Assembly: GCA_033763795.1 (NCBI GenBank)
Contig: JANRJV010000018.1
Location: 13,930-77,929 of the forward strand
DNA from: JAEUIV01 sp033763795
GTDB taxonomy: Bacteria > Planctomycetota > Phycisphaerae > Phycisphaerales > UBA1924
DNA: 64,000 nucleotides
Direction: 5' to 3'
The position numbers were made by a program, and so were the translations under genes. The notes beneath the pieces are model-generated. The model was given only the letters and a program-made list of their open reading frames with translations, was not told the origin of the DNA and made no database searches. Position 1 is the first letter of the stretch. Every line of letters begins with the position of its first letter. Shown one piece after another: positions 1-8,429 of the stretch.

Positions 1-338
1 GCCCCGCGGCTATCCGGTTCCCGCGGCCCGCACGAGCACCGCTCTGGCGCCTCGCCGCTTCGCTGGCCCTCGTCGCGGGCGCGGCCCTTGCCGGGTGGTT
101 CTGGCTGAGCGCTCAGCCCGCCCACCGCAGCACGACAACGACGACCACGCCGCTCGCCGCCGCGCAAGGCCCGTCAACCTCGACCGTGGCCCGCACCATC
201 GAGACCGATCTCGAGCTGCTCCTCGCATCGGTCGATTCGCTCGAGTCGCTGGCCGAAGCAACCAGCGACGCCTCGACCCTGACTTCCGACGACTGGTGGG
301 GCGACGGCTCGTGGAACTCTCAGGAGGGATCGCTGTGA
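1..338 (+). CDS. C-terminal part of a small membrane protein (truncated by window edge)
   Basis: An open frame enters from the left edge (codons begin at base 3) and ends at TGA 336-338. The visible ~111 residues hold one strong transmembrane segment (starting LWRLAASLALVAG, about residues 14-37), then a Thr-rich linker and an acidic, Ser-rich tail ending WNSQEGSL. The stop overlaps the next ATG (TGATG), so the two genes are translationally coupled. A single-span protein with a soluble tail followed by a secreted helical protein resembles sigma/anti-sigma-type loci in planctomycetes, but no anti-sigma motif is visible in this fragment, so that is only a guess. The start and N-terminal domain lie outside the window. 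Confidence 0.6.
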   Translation, partial: PAAIRFPRPARAPLWRLAASLALVAGAALAGWFWLSAQPAHRSTTTTTTPLAAAQGPSTSTVARTIETDLELLLASVDSLESLAEATSDASTLTSDDWWGDGSWNSQEGSL

Positions 339-1363
339 TGCTTTTCCGTGCGGTCGATCCGAGGCCTCTCCCGCTGCTGATCGCGCTGTTGCTGGCTCCC
401 TGGCCCGCGCACGGGCAGGATCAGCCCGCCGACCCCCCACCGCCCCAGCCCCCGTCTCACCCCATGGAGGAACCGATCCTTGAGGCGCTCGGCGGGCCGA
501 TCGGCTCTCCCGACACCCCCGAGAACCGCCGCCGCGCCCGCGCCATGCTCCAGCAGCGGCTCGAGAGCCTCACCAAGGAACAGCAGGCGATGCAGGAAGC
601 GATCGCCATGCTCGACCGGGGCGAGCCGCTCGACGCCGTCCGCACCGAAGCGTGGCGCACCATCGGGAAGACGATGGGCGAGCGCCTGCGCCGCTTCCGG
701 GAGCTTCGCCAGGCGCGAGGCGAGGGCAACGCCGAAGACCTCCCGCAGATGGGCGACGACGCCTTCGCCGAGGGCCCGCCTCCGCGCGGTCAGCCCGGCC
801 AGCCCGAGCGACCCCGCCGCCCGGGACCGATGGGCCCCGAGGGCGGGATGCCGCCCGAAGCGCCCGTCGAGGGGCTGCTCGCCATGCTCCGAGAGATCCG
901 CCCCGCGCTCGGCGAACGGCTGACGACCCTCCGCCAGGAAGACCCCGAAGAGTTCCGGCGCATCTTCCAGCAGTTCCGCGGCAGGCTCGCCAAGCTCTTC
1001 AGAGACCGCATGCACGACCCCGAGCGCTGGCCGCAGCGCGCCGAGATGTTCCGGCTCGAGATGGACGCAATCGAGAGCGCACGCCGCGCCGCCGCGCTCG
1101 CTCCCGCCGAAAGAGGCGGCCAGCTCGACCGGCTCCGCGAGGTCCTGGGCAAGCAGTTCGACCTGCGCCTCGAGCTCGCCGAGAGCGATCTCGCCCGGCT
1201 GGACTCCCGCTCCGCCGAGCTCAGATCCGACATCGAAGCCCGCAAGGCGCGCCGCGACACGCTCGTCCAGGAGCGCGTCCAGCAGATGGTCGAGCGCGCG
1301 GCAAACCGCCGCGAGGGACGCGACGCCGGCCCGGAATCCGCCCCGCCGCCCGAAGCCCCGTAA
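338..1363 (+). CDS. Secreted Arg/Glu-rich coiled-coil protein, unknown function
   Basis: The 341-residue product has an N-terminal signal peptide (MLFRAVDPRPLPLLIALLLAPWP, cleavage likely after AHG) followed by a Pro-rich linker. The remainder is highly charged helix rich in Arg, Glu, Gln and Leu (for example LQQRLESLTKEQQAMQEA), broken by a Pro/Gly-rich stretch near residues 145-175. The ATG at 338 is preferred over upstream starts because it gives a proper signal peptide and overlaps the preceding stop codon. No catalytic motif is seen. The layout (signal peptide, long amphipathic helices, paired with a single-span membrane protein) recalls periplasmic Spy/CpxP-like helical proteins, but the family hallmark motif LTxxQ was not found, so the function is open. 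Confidence 0.75.
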   Translation: MLFRAVDPRPLPLLIALLLAPWPAHGQDQPADPPPPQPPSHPMEEPILEALGGPIGSPDTPENRRRARAMLQQRLESLTKEQQAMQEAIAMLDRGEPLDAVRTEAWRTIGKTMGERLRRFRELRQARGEGNAEDLPQMGDDAFAEGPPPRGQPGQPERPRRPGPMGPEGGMPPEAPVEGLLAMLREIRPALGERLTTLRQEDPEEFRRIFQQFRGRLAKLFRDRMHDPERWPQRAEMFRLEMDAIESARRAAALAPAERGGQLDRLREVLGKQFDLRLELAESDLARLDSRSAELRSDIEARKARRDTLVQERVQQMVERAANRREGRDAGPESAPPPEAP

Positions 1364-1402
1364 TCCGCGCTCGTCAGCGCACGCGCGCCGGCGCGGCCCG
1401 GA

Positions 1403-1408
1403 TATCCT
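1403..1408 (+). promoter_or_regulatory. -10 hexamer TATCCT for the ABC importer operon
   Basis: GATATCCT sits in the 51-base gap, and only six bases separate the hexamer from the ATG at 1415. Transcription would start at or next to the start codon, giving a leaderless message. No good -35 is visible. Confidence 0.5.
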
Positions 1409-1414
1409 CTGCGC

Positions 1415-2611
1415 ATGCCCCGGACCACGACCGATGCAGCCGCGCGCCCGCGACCCGGACGCGCCGCCCGCTTCGCACGCTCGTGGACGGGCCTCATGGG
1501 CCTGGCCGTCCTCCTGACCTTCATCATCGCCTGCGTCGGCTCGCTCCCCTGGACGCTCGGGAGCGCCGGCCGCGACGCCACCGGGCTCCCCCTCCCCGCG
1601 CGGTACAAGCAGGGCGACCTGTCCGCCTCCCTGCTCCCGCCGAGCTGGGCGCCCCACGCACCGGACGAAGCCGCCCGCCGCGACGCCCGCGCCGCCGCAC
1701 TCGCCCGAGAACGCCTGGGCCGCGAGCCCACCGCCGACGAGATCCGTGCCACCCGCCCAGTCCACCTGCTGGGCACGGACAAGCTGGGCCGAGACGTGCT
1801 CACCCGCTGCCTCGCCGGCGGGGGCGTCTCCATCGGCATAGGCCTCGCCGCCGCCATCATCAGCGTCTTCATAGGCACGGTCTACGGCTCCATCGCCGGG
1901 TACCTCGGCGGCCGGATCGACGGCGCCATGATGCGCGTCGTCGATGTTCTCTACGGCTTGCCCTACCTGCTCCTCATGGTGCTCCTGGCAGTCGCGGGCG
2001 ACGCGCTGCTCGTCCGTTTCACGACGCAGGAACCCGCACGCCGCGCCTACGTCGAAGCCGCGCTCGCCTCAGCTCCCACGCCCCACGATGCCGCCCTGCT
2101 CCAGTCTCTCCGTGACGAGGCTCGCACCCGCTATCCCGGCCGCCCCATCTCTGAAGGCCAGCGCGCCGCCTACGAGGTGCTCGTCCTGCTCGTCGCCATC
2201 GGCGGGCTCAGCTGGCTCACCATGTCGCGCGTCATCCGAGGTCAGGTCCTCAGTCTCCGCGCCCAGCCCTTCATCGAAGCAGCACGAGCCATCGGCGTGC
2301 CGCTCCATCAACAGTTCCTCAGGCATCTCCTGCCGAATCTCATGGGCCCGATCCTCGTCTACGCGACCCTCACCGTTCCCCAGGCGATCCTGCAGGAGTC
2401 GTTCCTCAGCTTCCTGGGCATTGGCGTCCGCCCCCCGCTCCCCAGCTGGGGCAACCTCGCCGCCGAGGGCCTCACCGAGCTCAACCCCGTCCGCGTCCGC
2501 TGGTGGCTGATCGTCAGCCCCTGCGCGCTGCTCGGCGCCACGCTGCTGGCGCTGAACTTCATGGGCGAGGGGCTGCGCGAAGCCCTGGACCCGCGCCGCT
2601 CGCATCGCTGA
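1415..2611 (+). CDS. Oligopeptide/dipeptide ABC transporter permease, OppC/DppC type (first copy)
   Basis: This 398-residue inner-membrane permease is the first gene of a five-gene importer operon. TM1 lies at about residues 26-48. A long soluble stretch (about 49-125) follows before the OppC hallmark HLLGTDKLGRDVLTR, and then the BPD_transp_1 helices. The EAA coupling loop is EAARAIGVPLHQQFLRHLLPN, and the C-terminus carries SFLSFLGIGVRPPLPSWGNL, both typical of OppC. There is a second extra soluble stretch near residues 210-245. The family is usually about 300 residues, so both insertions are unusual. A second OppC-type permease is encoded at 5941-7296. The substrate cannot be told from the sequence. 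Confidence 0.9.
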   Translation: MPRTTTDAAARPRPGRAARFARSWTGLMGLAVLLTFIIACVGSLPWTLGSAGRDATGLPLPARYKQGDLSASLLPPSWAPHAPDEAARRDARAAALARERLGREPTADEIRATRPVHLLGTDKLGRDVLTRCLAGGGVSIGIGLAAAIISVFIGTVYGSIAGYLGGRIDGAMMRVVDVLYGLPYLLLMVLLAVAGDALLVRFTTQEPARRAYVEAALASAPTPHDAALLQSLRDEARTRYPGRPISEGQRAAYEVLVLLVAIGGLSWLTMSRVIRGQVLSLRAQPFIEAARAIGVPLHQQFLRHLLPNLMGPILVYATLTVPQAILQESFLSFLGIGVRPPLPSWGNLAAEGLTELNPVRVRWWLIVSPCALLGATLLALNFMGEGLREALDPRRSHR

Positions 2612-2645
2612 AGGGCCCGACCCTGTATCCTGTGCACCGGCTCGG

Positions 2646-4622
2646 ATGCCGCGAACCACGGAGCGCCCCATGCCGTCCCGGTTCGGACTGAAGGATCTGG
2701 TCATCATCGCGCTGGCCCTCGCCGCCGGCGCCGCGAGCATTCTCAACCTCGTCCAGCAGGATCGACTCTGGGCGCGCACGCGACAGCTCGCCGCCGACGC
2801 CGAAGCCCACGCCCGCACCCTGACCGAAGTCTCCGAGCGCCTCGCCGCCCTCGAAGCCCGGCCCGCCCCGCCCACCGCCGAAGACTTCGCCGCCCTGCGC
2901 CAGCAGGTCGAGCGCCTGCGCGCGCAGCCCGCGCCCGCCGGCGACGCCGCGCCCCCGCGCAGCGCCGGCACCCCGTCCGACACTTCCGCCGACGACGACG
3001 CCGCGGACTGGTTCGCGGGCGTCCCCGTGACGCGGCCCGCGCCCTGGACGCCCGCACACGATCCGCGCCAGCATCCCGCCTTCGCCCCGGGAGGCACGCT
3101 CACCGAAGCCCTCGAGGGCGCCGTCTCCAAGCTCACCCCCTACCTCGCGACCGACGCCTACTCCTTCCGCGTCATCAACGACGCCGTCTGCCAGTCGCTC
3201 GCGGCGTACGACATGGCGACGCTCGAGCCGCGCGCCCAGCTCGCCGACGCCTGGCAGGTCGACCCCGCCGGCCTCTGGCTGCGCGTCCGCATACGCCCCG
3301 GCGCCCGCTGGTCCGACGGCGCGCCCGTCACCGCCGACGACATCCGCTTCACCTTCAGGGACTTCGTCCAGAACCCGCGCATCAACGCCGCCGCCCACCG
3401 CGCCTCCTTCGCCGCCGTGCGCGAAGTGCGCGTCGTCTCGGAACGCGTCGCCGAGTTCCGCTTCGACACGCCGCTCTTCAGCTCCCTCTCCGTCGCGCTC
3501 TTCAACCCCATCATCCCGCGGCACTTCTACGAGCCCATCTCCCCCGAATCGCTCAACGCCTCGACCGGCCTGCTCATGGGCTCGGGACCCTGGAAGCTCG
3601 CCCCGCAGGAGGGCCAGTGGGCGCCGCCGGCCCCCATCCTGCTCGTCCGCAACGAGCACTTCGCGGGCCCCGTCCCGCCGCTCGAGCGGCTGCGCTTCAC
3701 CGTCGTCCCCGACGCGGGCACGCGCCTCGCCGAGCTCGAGCAGAACCGCGCCGACCTGATCCGCGCCACCCCCGAGCAGATCGTCGCCGCACGCGCGGGC
3801 CAGGGCCCCGCCGCAACCCCGCTCGTCTGGACCAACATGCGCTCGGGCTACACCTTCATCGCCTGGAACACCGGCGAGCGACGCGGCCGCGCCTCCCCCT
3901 TCGCCGACGTGCGCGTCCGCCGCGCCATGACCCACCTGCTCGACCGCGAACGCATGAACCGCGACTTCTACCGGGGCCTCGCCTCCGTCAGCACGGGCCC
4001 TTTCCCCCCGACCCAGGCCGACCCCGACCTCAAGCCGATCCCCTTCGATCTCCAGCGCGCCGCCGCCCTCCTCGACGAATGCGGCTGGTCCGACCGCAAC
4101 GCCGACGGCGTCCGCGAAGACGCCCAGGGCAGCCCCTTCGAGTTCGAGTTCGCCTACACGCCCGGCGGCGTCATGGGCGAGCCGCTGGCCCTCTACCTCA
4201 AAGACCAGGCCGCGAAGGTCGGCATCCGCGTCACCCCCCGCGCCGTCGATTTCACCACGCTCACGCAGATGCGCCGCAGCCGCGACTTCGACGCCTTCTA
4301 TCTCCAGCTCTCCTGGTCGGGCCCCGAGTCCGATCCCTTCTCATACTTCCACCAGTCGCAGGCCGACGCCGGCGAGAACTGGACCGGCTGGCGCAGCCCC
4401 GAGACCAGCGCGCTCATCGACCGCGCCCGCAGCACCATCGACCCCGCAGCCCGGGCCCCGCTCTGGCGCGAGGTCCACCGCGCCATCGCCGAACAGCAGC
4501 CCTTCACGTTCCTCCTCGACGTCCCGTGGCTCAGGCTCGTCAGCCCCCGCGTGCACAACGTCCACTCCTACCCCGGCACGCTCGACCGCCGCGAGTTCTT
4601 CATCCCGCTCGCCCAACAATGA
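2646..4622 (+). CDS. Peptide ABC transporter substrate-binding protein (SBP_bac_5 family)
   Basis: The 658-residue product is anchored by an uncleaved N-terminal hydrophobic helix (LVIIALALAAGAAS), followed by a short coiled coil (about residues 38-100) and a Pro/Ala linker. The family-5 solute-binding domain begins near residue 155 (LTEALEGAVSKLTPYLATDA) and runs to the end. Landmarks are WSDGAPVTADDIRFTFRD and the lobe-2 segment ADVRVRRAMTHLLDRERMN. The binding protein is tethered to the membrane rather than being a lipoprotein. Its stop overlaps the next gene by four bases (ATGA). An in-frame ATG at 2670 with GGAG six bases upstream is an alternative start. A TATCCT hexamer at 2626-2631 could give a separate promoter. 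Confidence 0.9.
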   Translation: MPRTTERPMPSRFGLKDLVIIALALAAGAASILNLVQQDRLWARTRQLAADAEAHARTLTEVSERLAALEARPAPPTAEDFAALRQQVERLRAQPAPAGDAAPPRSAGTPSDTSADDDAADWFAGVPVTRPAPWTPAHDPRQHPAFAPGGTLTEALEGAVSKLTPYLATDAYSFRVINDAVCQSLAAYDMATLEPRAQLADAWQVDPAGLWLRVRIRPGARWSDGAPVTADDIRFTFRDFVQNPRINAAAHRASFAAVREVRVVSERVAEFRFDTPLFSSLSVALFNPIIPRHFYEPISPESLNASTGLLMGSGPWKLAPQEGQWAPPAPILLVRNEHFAGPVPPLERLRFTVVPDAGTRLAELEQNRADLIRATPEQIVAARAGQGPAATPLVWTNMRSGYTFIAWNTGERRGRASPFADVRVRRAMTHLLDRERMNRDFYRGLASVSTGPFPPTQADPDLKPIPFDLQRAAALLDECGWSDRNADGVREDAQGSPFEFEFAYTPGGVMGEPLALYLKDQAAKVGIRVTPRAVDFTTLTQMRRSRDFDAFYLQLSWSGPESDPFSYFHQSQADAGENWTGWRSPETSALIDRARSTIDPAARAPLWREVHRAIAEQQPFTFLLDVPWLRLVSPRVHNVHSYPGTLDRREFFIPLAQQ

Positions 4623-5944
4623 CACCGGGCTTCCTGCTCCGCCGACTGCTGCTGGCCATCCCGGCTCTGCTGGGCGCTTCGCTCATCGTCTCGGCGCTCC
4701 TGGAGCTCAGCCCCGCCGCCACCTCGCTCACGCCGCAGGCGCTCGACGCGCCGGACGCGGCGATGACCGCCCACGCCGACCCGCTCGAGCCGCACCAGCC
4801 CTTCGCCACGCGCTACCTCCGCTGGATGCACCGCCTCAGCCCGCTCCGCGCGGGCACGCAGGACCGCCTCGACGACCGCGGCTCGCGCATCCAGCCGCCC
4901 CCGCCCGTCCCGCACGCGCGCGGCGCTCCCGCCGATTACGCCGGCCCAGCCCCGGACTCCTACGCGGACGCAGCGCTCGCCCACGCCCGCGACCGCGCCC
5001 GCTACGCCGCCGCCCTCGCCGCCGACGACGAATCCCCGGATCTTCGCACGCAGGCCGACCGCTCACGCCGCGCGGCTCATCGCGCCCTCCTCAGCGCACC
5101 GCTGCCCCGCGCCGGGCTCGCCATCATTCCCGACAGCCTCTGGCTCGACGTCCCGGACCTCGGCTGGTCCTCACTCCGCGGTCGGCCCGTCGCCCCCCTG
5201 CTTGCGTCGGCCCTGTCCGCCACGCTCCTCGTCAACTGCCTCGCGCTCTTCATCGCTGCCCTCGCGGGAATCCCCACCGGGCTCCTCGCCGCCGTGCGCC
5301 CGGGCCCCGTCGATGCCCTCCTCCGCGCCGTGCTCGTGGGCCTGTGGTCCATGCCCGTCGTCTGGTCCGCCGTGATGCTCCAGACGCTCCTCGCCCGCCA
5401 GGCCGGCGTGCCGCTCTTTCCCGCCTCGGGACTCATGAGCCCCGACGCGCCGGACATGGGCCTGCTCCCAGGCCGCGACCCGCGCGGCGTGCCCGAGCCC
5501 GGCCTCATCCTCGACATCGCCTGGCATCTCGTCCTGCCCGTCGCCTGCCTGAGTCTCGCCGCACTCGCCGTCATCAGTCGGCACACGCGCGCCGCCGCCC
5601 TCGAACAGCTCGCCGCCGATCACGTCCGCGCCGCCCGCGCCCGGGGACTCGCGGGCCCCGCGCTGCTGACGCGCCACGTCCTCCGCCCCGCGCTCGCCCC
5701 GCTCGCCGGGCTCGTCGCCGTGCTCTTCCCCGCGCTCGTCTCGGGCTCAGTCATAATCGAGAACGTCTTCAACATCCCGGGGATGGGCCGCCTGCTCCTC
5801 GACGCCGTCATCGCCCGCGACCGCGACCTGCTCCTCGGATGCGTCATGACCGCCGCGCTCGCCGCCGTCGCGGCCTCGCTCCTCGCCGATGCGCTCGCCG
5901 CCTGCGCGGATCCGCGCGTCCGCTTCACGGGGAGCAACGGATGA
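4619..5944 (+). CDS. Oligopeptide/dipeptide ABC transporter permease, OppB/DppB type
   Basis: This 441-residue integral membrane protein starts at the ATG overlapping the binding-protein stop (ATGA). TM1 (FLLRRLLLAIPALLGASLIVSA, residues 4-27) carries the usual OppB N-terminus. A soluble region of roughly 170 residues follows, before the transport core begins at about residue 200. The coupling loop is near ADHVRAARARGLAGPALLTRHVLRPAL, and the conserved end is SVIIENVFNIPGMGRLLLDAVIARD. The family norm is about 310 residues, so the extra length is a periplasmic insertion between TM1 and TM2. It pairs with one or both OppC-type proteins of the operon. Confidence 0.9.
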   Translation: MTPGFLLRRLLLAIPALLGASLIVSALLELSPAATSLTPQALDAPDAAMTAHADPLEPHQPFATRYLRWMHRLSPLRAGTQDRLDDRGSRIQPPPPVPHARGAPADYAGPAPDSYADAALAHARDRARYAAALAADDESPDLRTQADRSRRAAHRALLSAPLPRAGLAIIPDSLWLDVPDLGWSSLRGRPVAPLLASALSATLLVNCLALFIAALAGIPTGLLAAVRPGPVDALLRAVLVGLWSMPVVWSAVMLQTLLARQAGVPLFPASGLMSPDAPDMGLLPGRDPRGVPEPGLILDIAWHLVLPVACLSLAALAVISRHTRAAALEQLAADHVRAARARGLAGPALLTRHVLRPALAPLAGLVAVLFPALVSGSVIIENVFNIPGMGRLLLDAVIARDRDLLLGCVMTAALAAVAASLLADALAACADPRVRFTGSNG

Positions 5945-7296
5945 GAACGCCCGCCTCGCGCCTCGCGCTCGCATGGATCGTCCTCATCACGCTCGTCGCC
6001 GCCTTCGCCCCGCTCCTGGCGTCGAGTCGGCCGCTCAGCCTCGCCATCGATGCCGCCGGCCCGCGCCACTCACCGCTCCTCGAATCCCTCGACCCCCTCG
6101 ATTGGACGCTCGCCCTCGCCGCCCCGCTGCTCATCGGCTGGTGCCTCCTGGGCGGCCCACGCCGCGTCGCCGGCCGCGCCGCGCTCGCATCGCTCCTCCT
6201 CGCGCTGGGAGTCGGCGCCGCCTCCATCGTGCAGGGACTCACCCCCCGCCCGCCCGAAGTCTTCGGCGACGAAACCCGCGCCGCGCACCTCGACCTCGCG
6301 CCCCGCTGGACGCTCGTCCCCTTCTCCCCCGCCGAGCGCTCCACCGACGCCCCCGACTCCTTCCTCCCCCCCGGCACGCGCACCGTGACGGCCACGCTCA
6401 GCGCCATCCTCCCCGCCGCGCCCGAGCTCTCTGACTCCGCGAGCCTCTCGCCCGAGCGCCTCGCCCAGCTCACGCAGTCTCTCCGCTCGCTGCCGCTCAC
6501 TCCGTCCGAGCGCGACGCCCTGGAGCGCGACCTCGCCGCCCGCATCACCCCCGGCGCCGCGCTCACCCACAGCGACCTCCGCGCCATCGTCGAGCATCAC
6601 ACCGCCGCCCTGGGCCGCGTCCACATCCTGGGCACCGACGCCCGCGGCCACGACGTCGCCTCCCACCTCATCCACGGCTGCCGCGTCGCCGTCTCCGTCG
6701 GTATCATCGCCGCCGCCATCTCGACCATCATCGGCGTCTCGGTCGGCGCCGCCGCCGGCTTCATGGGCGGGGCCGCCGACGCCCTCCTCTCGCGCGTCAT
6801 CGACGCCTTCGCCTCCATCCCCGTGCTCTTCGTGCTCGTCATCGCCGCCGGCGTGCTTCCCCGCCAGCCGCACGTCATCATGGCGGTCATCGGCTGCCTC
6901 ACGTGGACCGGCTGCGCACGCCTGACCCGCGCCGCCGTCATCGCCGTGCGCTCCAGCGAGTACGTGCTCGCCGCCCGCGCCGCCGGCGCCGGGCCCTTCG
7001 CACGCGTGACCCGCCACGTCCTGCCCAACGCGCTCGCCCCGGTCATCATCGACGTCTCCTTCTCGCTCGCCGCCGCCATCGTCATCGAGAGCGGCCTCTC
7101 CTTCCTCGGACTGACCGACCCCGGCTCGCCCTCCTGGGGAAGCCTGCTCGCCTCCGCCGTGAAAGACACGGGCAGCCCCGTCTGGTGGCTCGCCTTCGCG
7201 CCGGGCCTCGTGCTCTTCCTCACCTGCCTCAGCTACAACACGCTGGGCGAAGCCCTCCGCGACACGCTCGACCCCCGCTCCCGACGCCACGCATGA
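5941..7296 (+). CDS. Oligopeptide/dipeptide ABC transporter permease, OppC/DppC type (second copy)
   Basis: The 451-residue product overlaps the OppB-type gene by ATGA. After TM1 (LALAWIVLITLVAAFAPLLA) comes an extra hydrophobic pair (about residues 58-100) and a soluble insert, then the OppC signature HILGTDARGHDVASHLIHG near residue 223. The coupling loop is VLAARAAGAGPFARVTRHVLPN, and the end SGLSFLGLTDPGSPSWGSLL is typical. Two OppC-type permeases with one OppB in a single operon is odd, because the usual channel is one OppB plus one OppC. They may form alternative channels, or one may act as an accessory. Confidence 0.88.
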   Translation: MRTPASRLALAWIVLITLVAAFAPLLASSRPLSLAIDAAGPRHSPLLESLDPLDWTLALAAPLLIGWCLLGGPRRVAGRAALASLLLALGVGAASIVQGLTPRPPEVFGDETRAAHLDLAPRWTLVPFSPAERSTDAPDSFLPPGTRTVTATLSAILPAAPELSDSASLSPERLAQLTQSLRSLPLTPSERDALERDLAARITPGAALTHSDLRAIVEHHTAALGRVHILGTDARGHDVASHLIHGCRVAVSVGIIAAAISTIIGVSVGAAAGFMGGAADALLSRVIDAFASIPVLFVLVIAAGVLPRQPHVIMAVIGCLTWTGCARLTRAAVIAVRSSEYVLAARAAGAGPFARVTRHVLPNALAPVIIDVSFSLAAAIVIESGLSFLGLTDPGSPSWGSLLASAVKDTGSPVWWLAFAPGLVLFLTCLSYNTLGEALRDTLDPRSRRHA

Positions 7297-8405
7297 CCAC
7301 CGCCGCCACCGCACCCGAGCCCCCCGCAACGACGCGCCCCGCCGCGCCGCTGCTGGAGATCCGCGACCTCGCCGTCTCCTTCCGCCGCGAGCAAGGCGGC
7401 TTCGAGCCCGCCGTCTCCCACGTCTCGCTCACGCTGCACGCCAATCAGACCCTCGCCGTCGTGGGCGAGTCGGGAAGCGGCAAGTCCGTCACCGCGCTCA
7501 GCGTCCTCCGACTGCTCCCCGAATCGCACAGCAGATACGACAAGGGCTCGATCATCCTGACGCCCGGCGACGCCCCGCAGGACGTGCTCACGCTGGGCCG
7601 GCGCGCCCTGGCGCGCGTCCGAGGCCGGCACGCGGCCATGATCTTCCAGGAGCCCATGACCAGCCTCAACCCGGTCTACTCGATCGGCGACCAGATCATC
7701 GAGGCAATCACCCTGCACACCGACCTCGACCACGCGCAGGCCCGCCGCCGCGCCGCCGACGCCCTCACCGAGGTCGGCATACGCGACGCCGCCTCCCGCC
7801 TCGACGACTACCCCCACCAGTTCTCGGGCGGCATGCGCCAGCGCGTCATGATCGCCATGGCCCTCGCCTGCCAGCCGCGCATCCTTCTCGCCGACGAGCC
7901 CACCACCGCGCTCGACGTCACCGTCCAGGCCCAGATCCTCGCCCTGCTCCGCCAGCTCCAGCGCTCCCGCGGCATGGGCGTGCTGCTCATCACCCACGCG
8001 CTGGGCGTCGTCGCCGAGCAGGCCGACGCCGTCTGCGTCATGTACGCCGGACGAGTCGTCGAATTCGGCCCCGTCCGCGACCTCTTCGAGAACCCGCTCC
8101 ACCCCTACACGCGCGGCCTGCTCCGCTCCATCCCCCGCATCCGCGAGCGCCGCGAGCGCCTCGTCACCGTGCGCGACGTCGTCGACGACCCGTCGCAGTT
8201 CGCGCCCGTCGGCCCCGCCGACGCTCCGCTCGTCCCGTGGTGGCCCGCTCATCGCCCACCCGCGGGCCACACACCGGTCCCGGGCCCCGCGGGCGACTCC
8301 GCCCTCGTCGAGATCGCGCCGCGCCGCTGGCTCTGCGTCTGGCGCACCACCTCCGTCCGTCCCCGGATGCTCACCCAGCCCGCCGTCCCCCCCACGCAAC
8401 GCTGA
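7293..8405 (+). CDS. Peptide ABC transporter ATP-binding protein, OppD/DppD type
   Basis: This 370-residue ATPase begins at the ATG that overlaps the preceding stop. Walker A is GESGSGKS (about residue 60), the Q-loop lies in MIFQEPMTSLNP, the signature is FSGGMRQRV, and Walker B is ILLADEPTTALD. The OppD/F-specific C-terminal segment DLFENPLHPYTRGLLRSIP is present. The Cys-containing Fe-S-type ending seen in many OppD proteins (CxxxxPxC) is not found; the C-terminus is instead Pro/Arg-rich. No OppF-type second ATPase follows, so this protein either works as a homodimer or pairs with an ATPase encoded elsewhere. Confidence 0.92.
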   Translation: MTTAATAPEPPATTRPAAPLLEIRDLAVSFRREQGGFEPAVSHVSLTLHANQTLAVVGESGSGKSVTALSVLRLLPESHSRYDKGSIILTPGDAPQDVLTLGRRALARVRGRHAAMIFQEPMTSLNPVYSIGDQIIEAITLHTDLDHAQARRRAADALTEVGIRDAASRLDDYPHQFSGGMRQRVMIAMALACQPRILLADEPTTALDVTVQAQILALLRQLQRSRGMGVLLITHALGVVAEQADAVCVMYAGRVVEFGPVRDLFENPLHPYTRGLLRSIPRIRERRERLVTVRDVVDDPSQFAPVGPADAPLVPWWPAHRPPAGHTPVPGPAGDSALVEIAPRRWLCVWRTTSVRPRMLTQPAVPPTQR

Positions 8406-8419
8406 TCCTCCCCGCGGAA

Positions 8420-8425
8420 TACGCT
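8420..8425 (+). promoter_or_regulatory. -10 hexamer TACGCT for the glycosyltransferase gene
   Basis: GGAATACGCT stands four bases before the ATG at 8430, in a 24-base gap. It matches the near-leaderless promoter pattern seen throughout the window. Confidence 0.4.
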
Positions 8426-8429
8426 TCGC

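Noticed and set aside
320..1878. Long minus-strand and shifted frames over the first genes, up to 480 codons
   Set aside because: They are antisense shadows of high-GC coding DNA: Arg/Gly/Ala-rich, without recognisable domains, and in conflict with genes that have signal peptides, motifs and ribosome sites.
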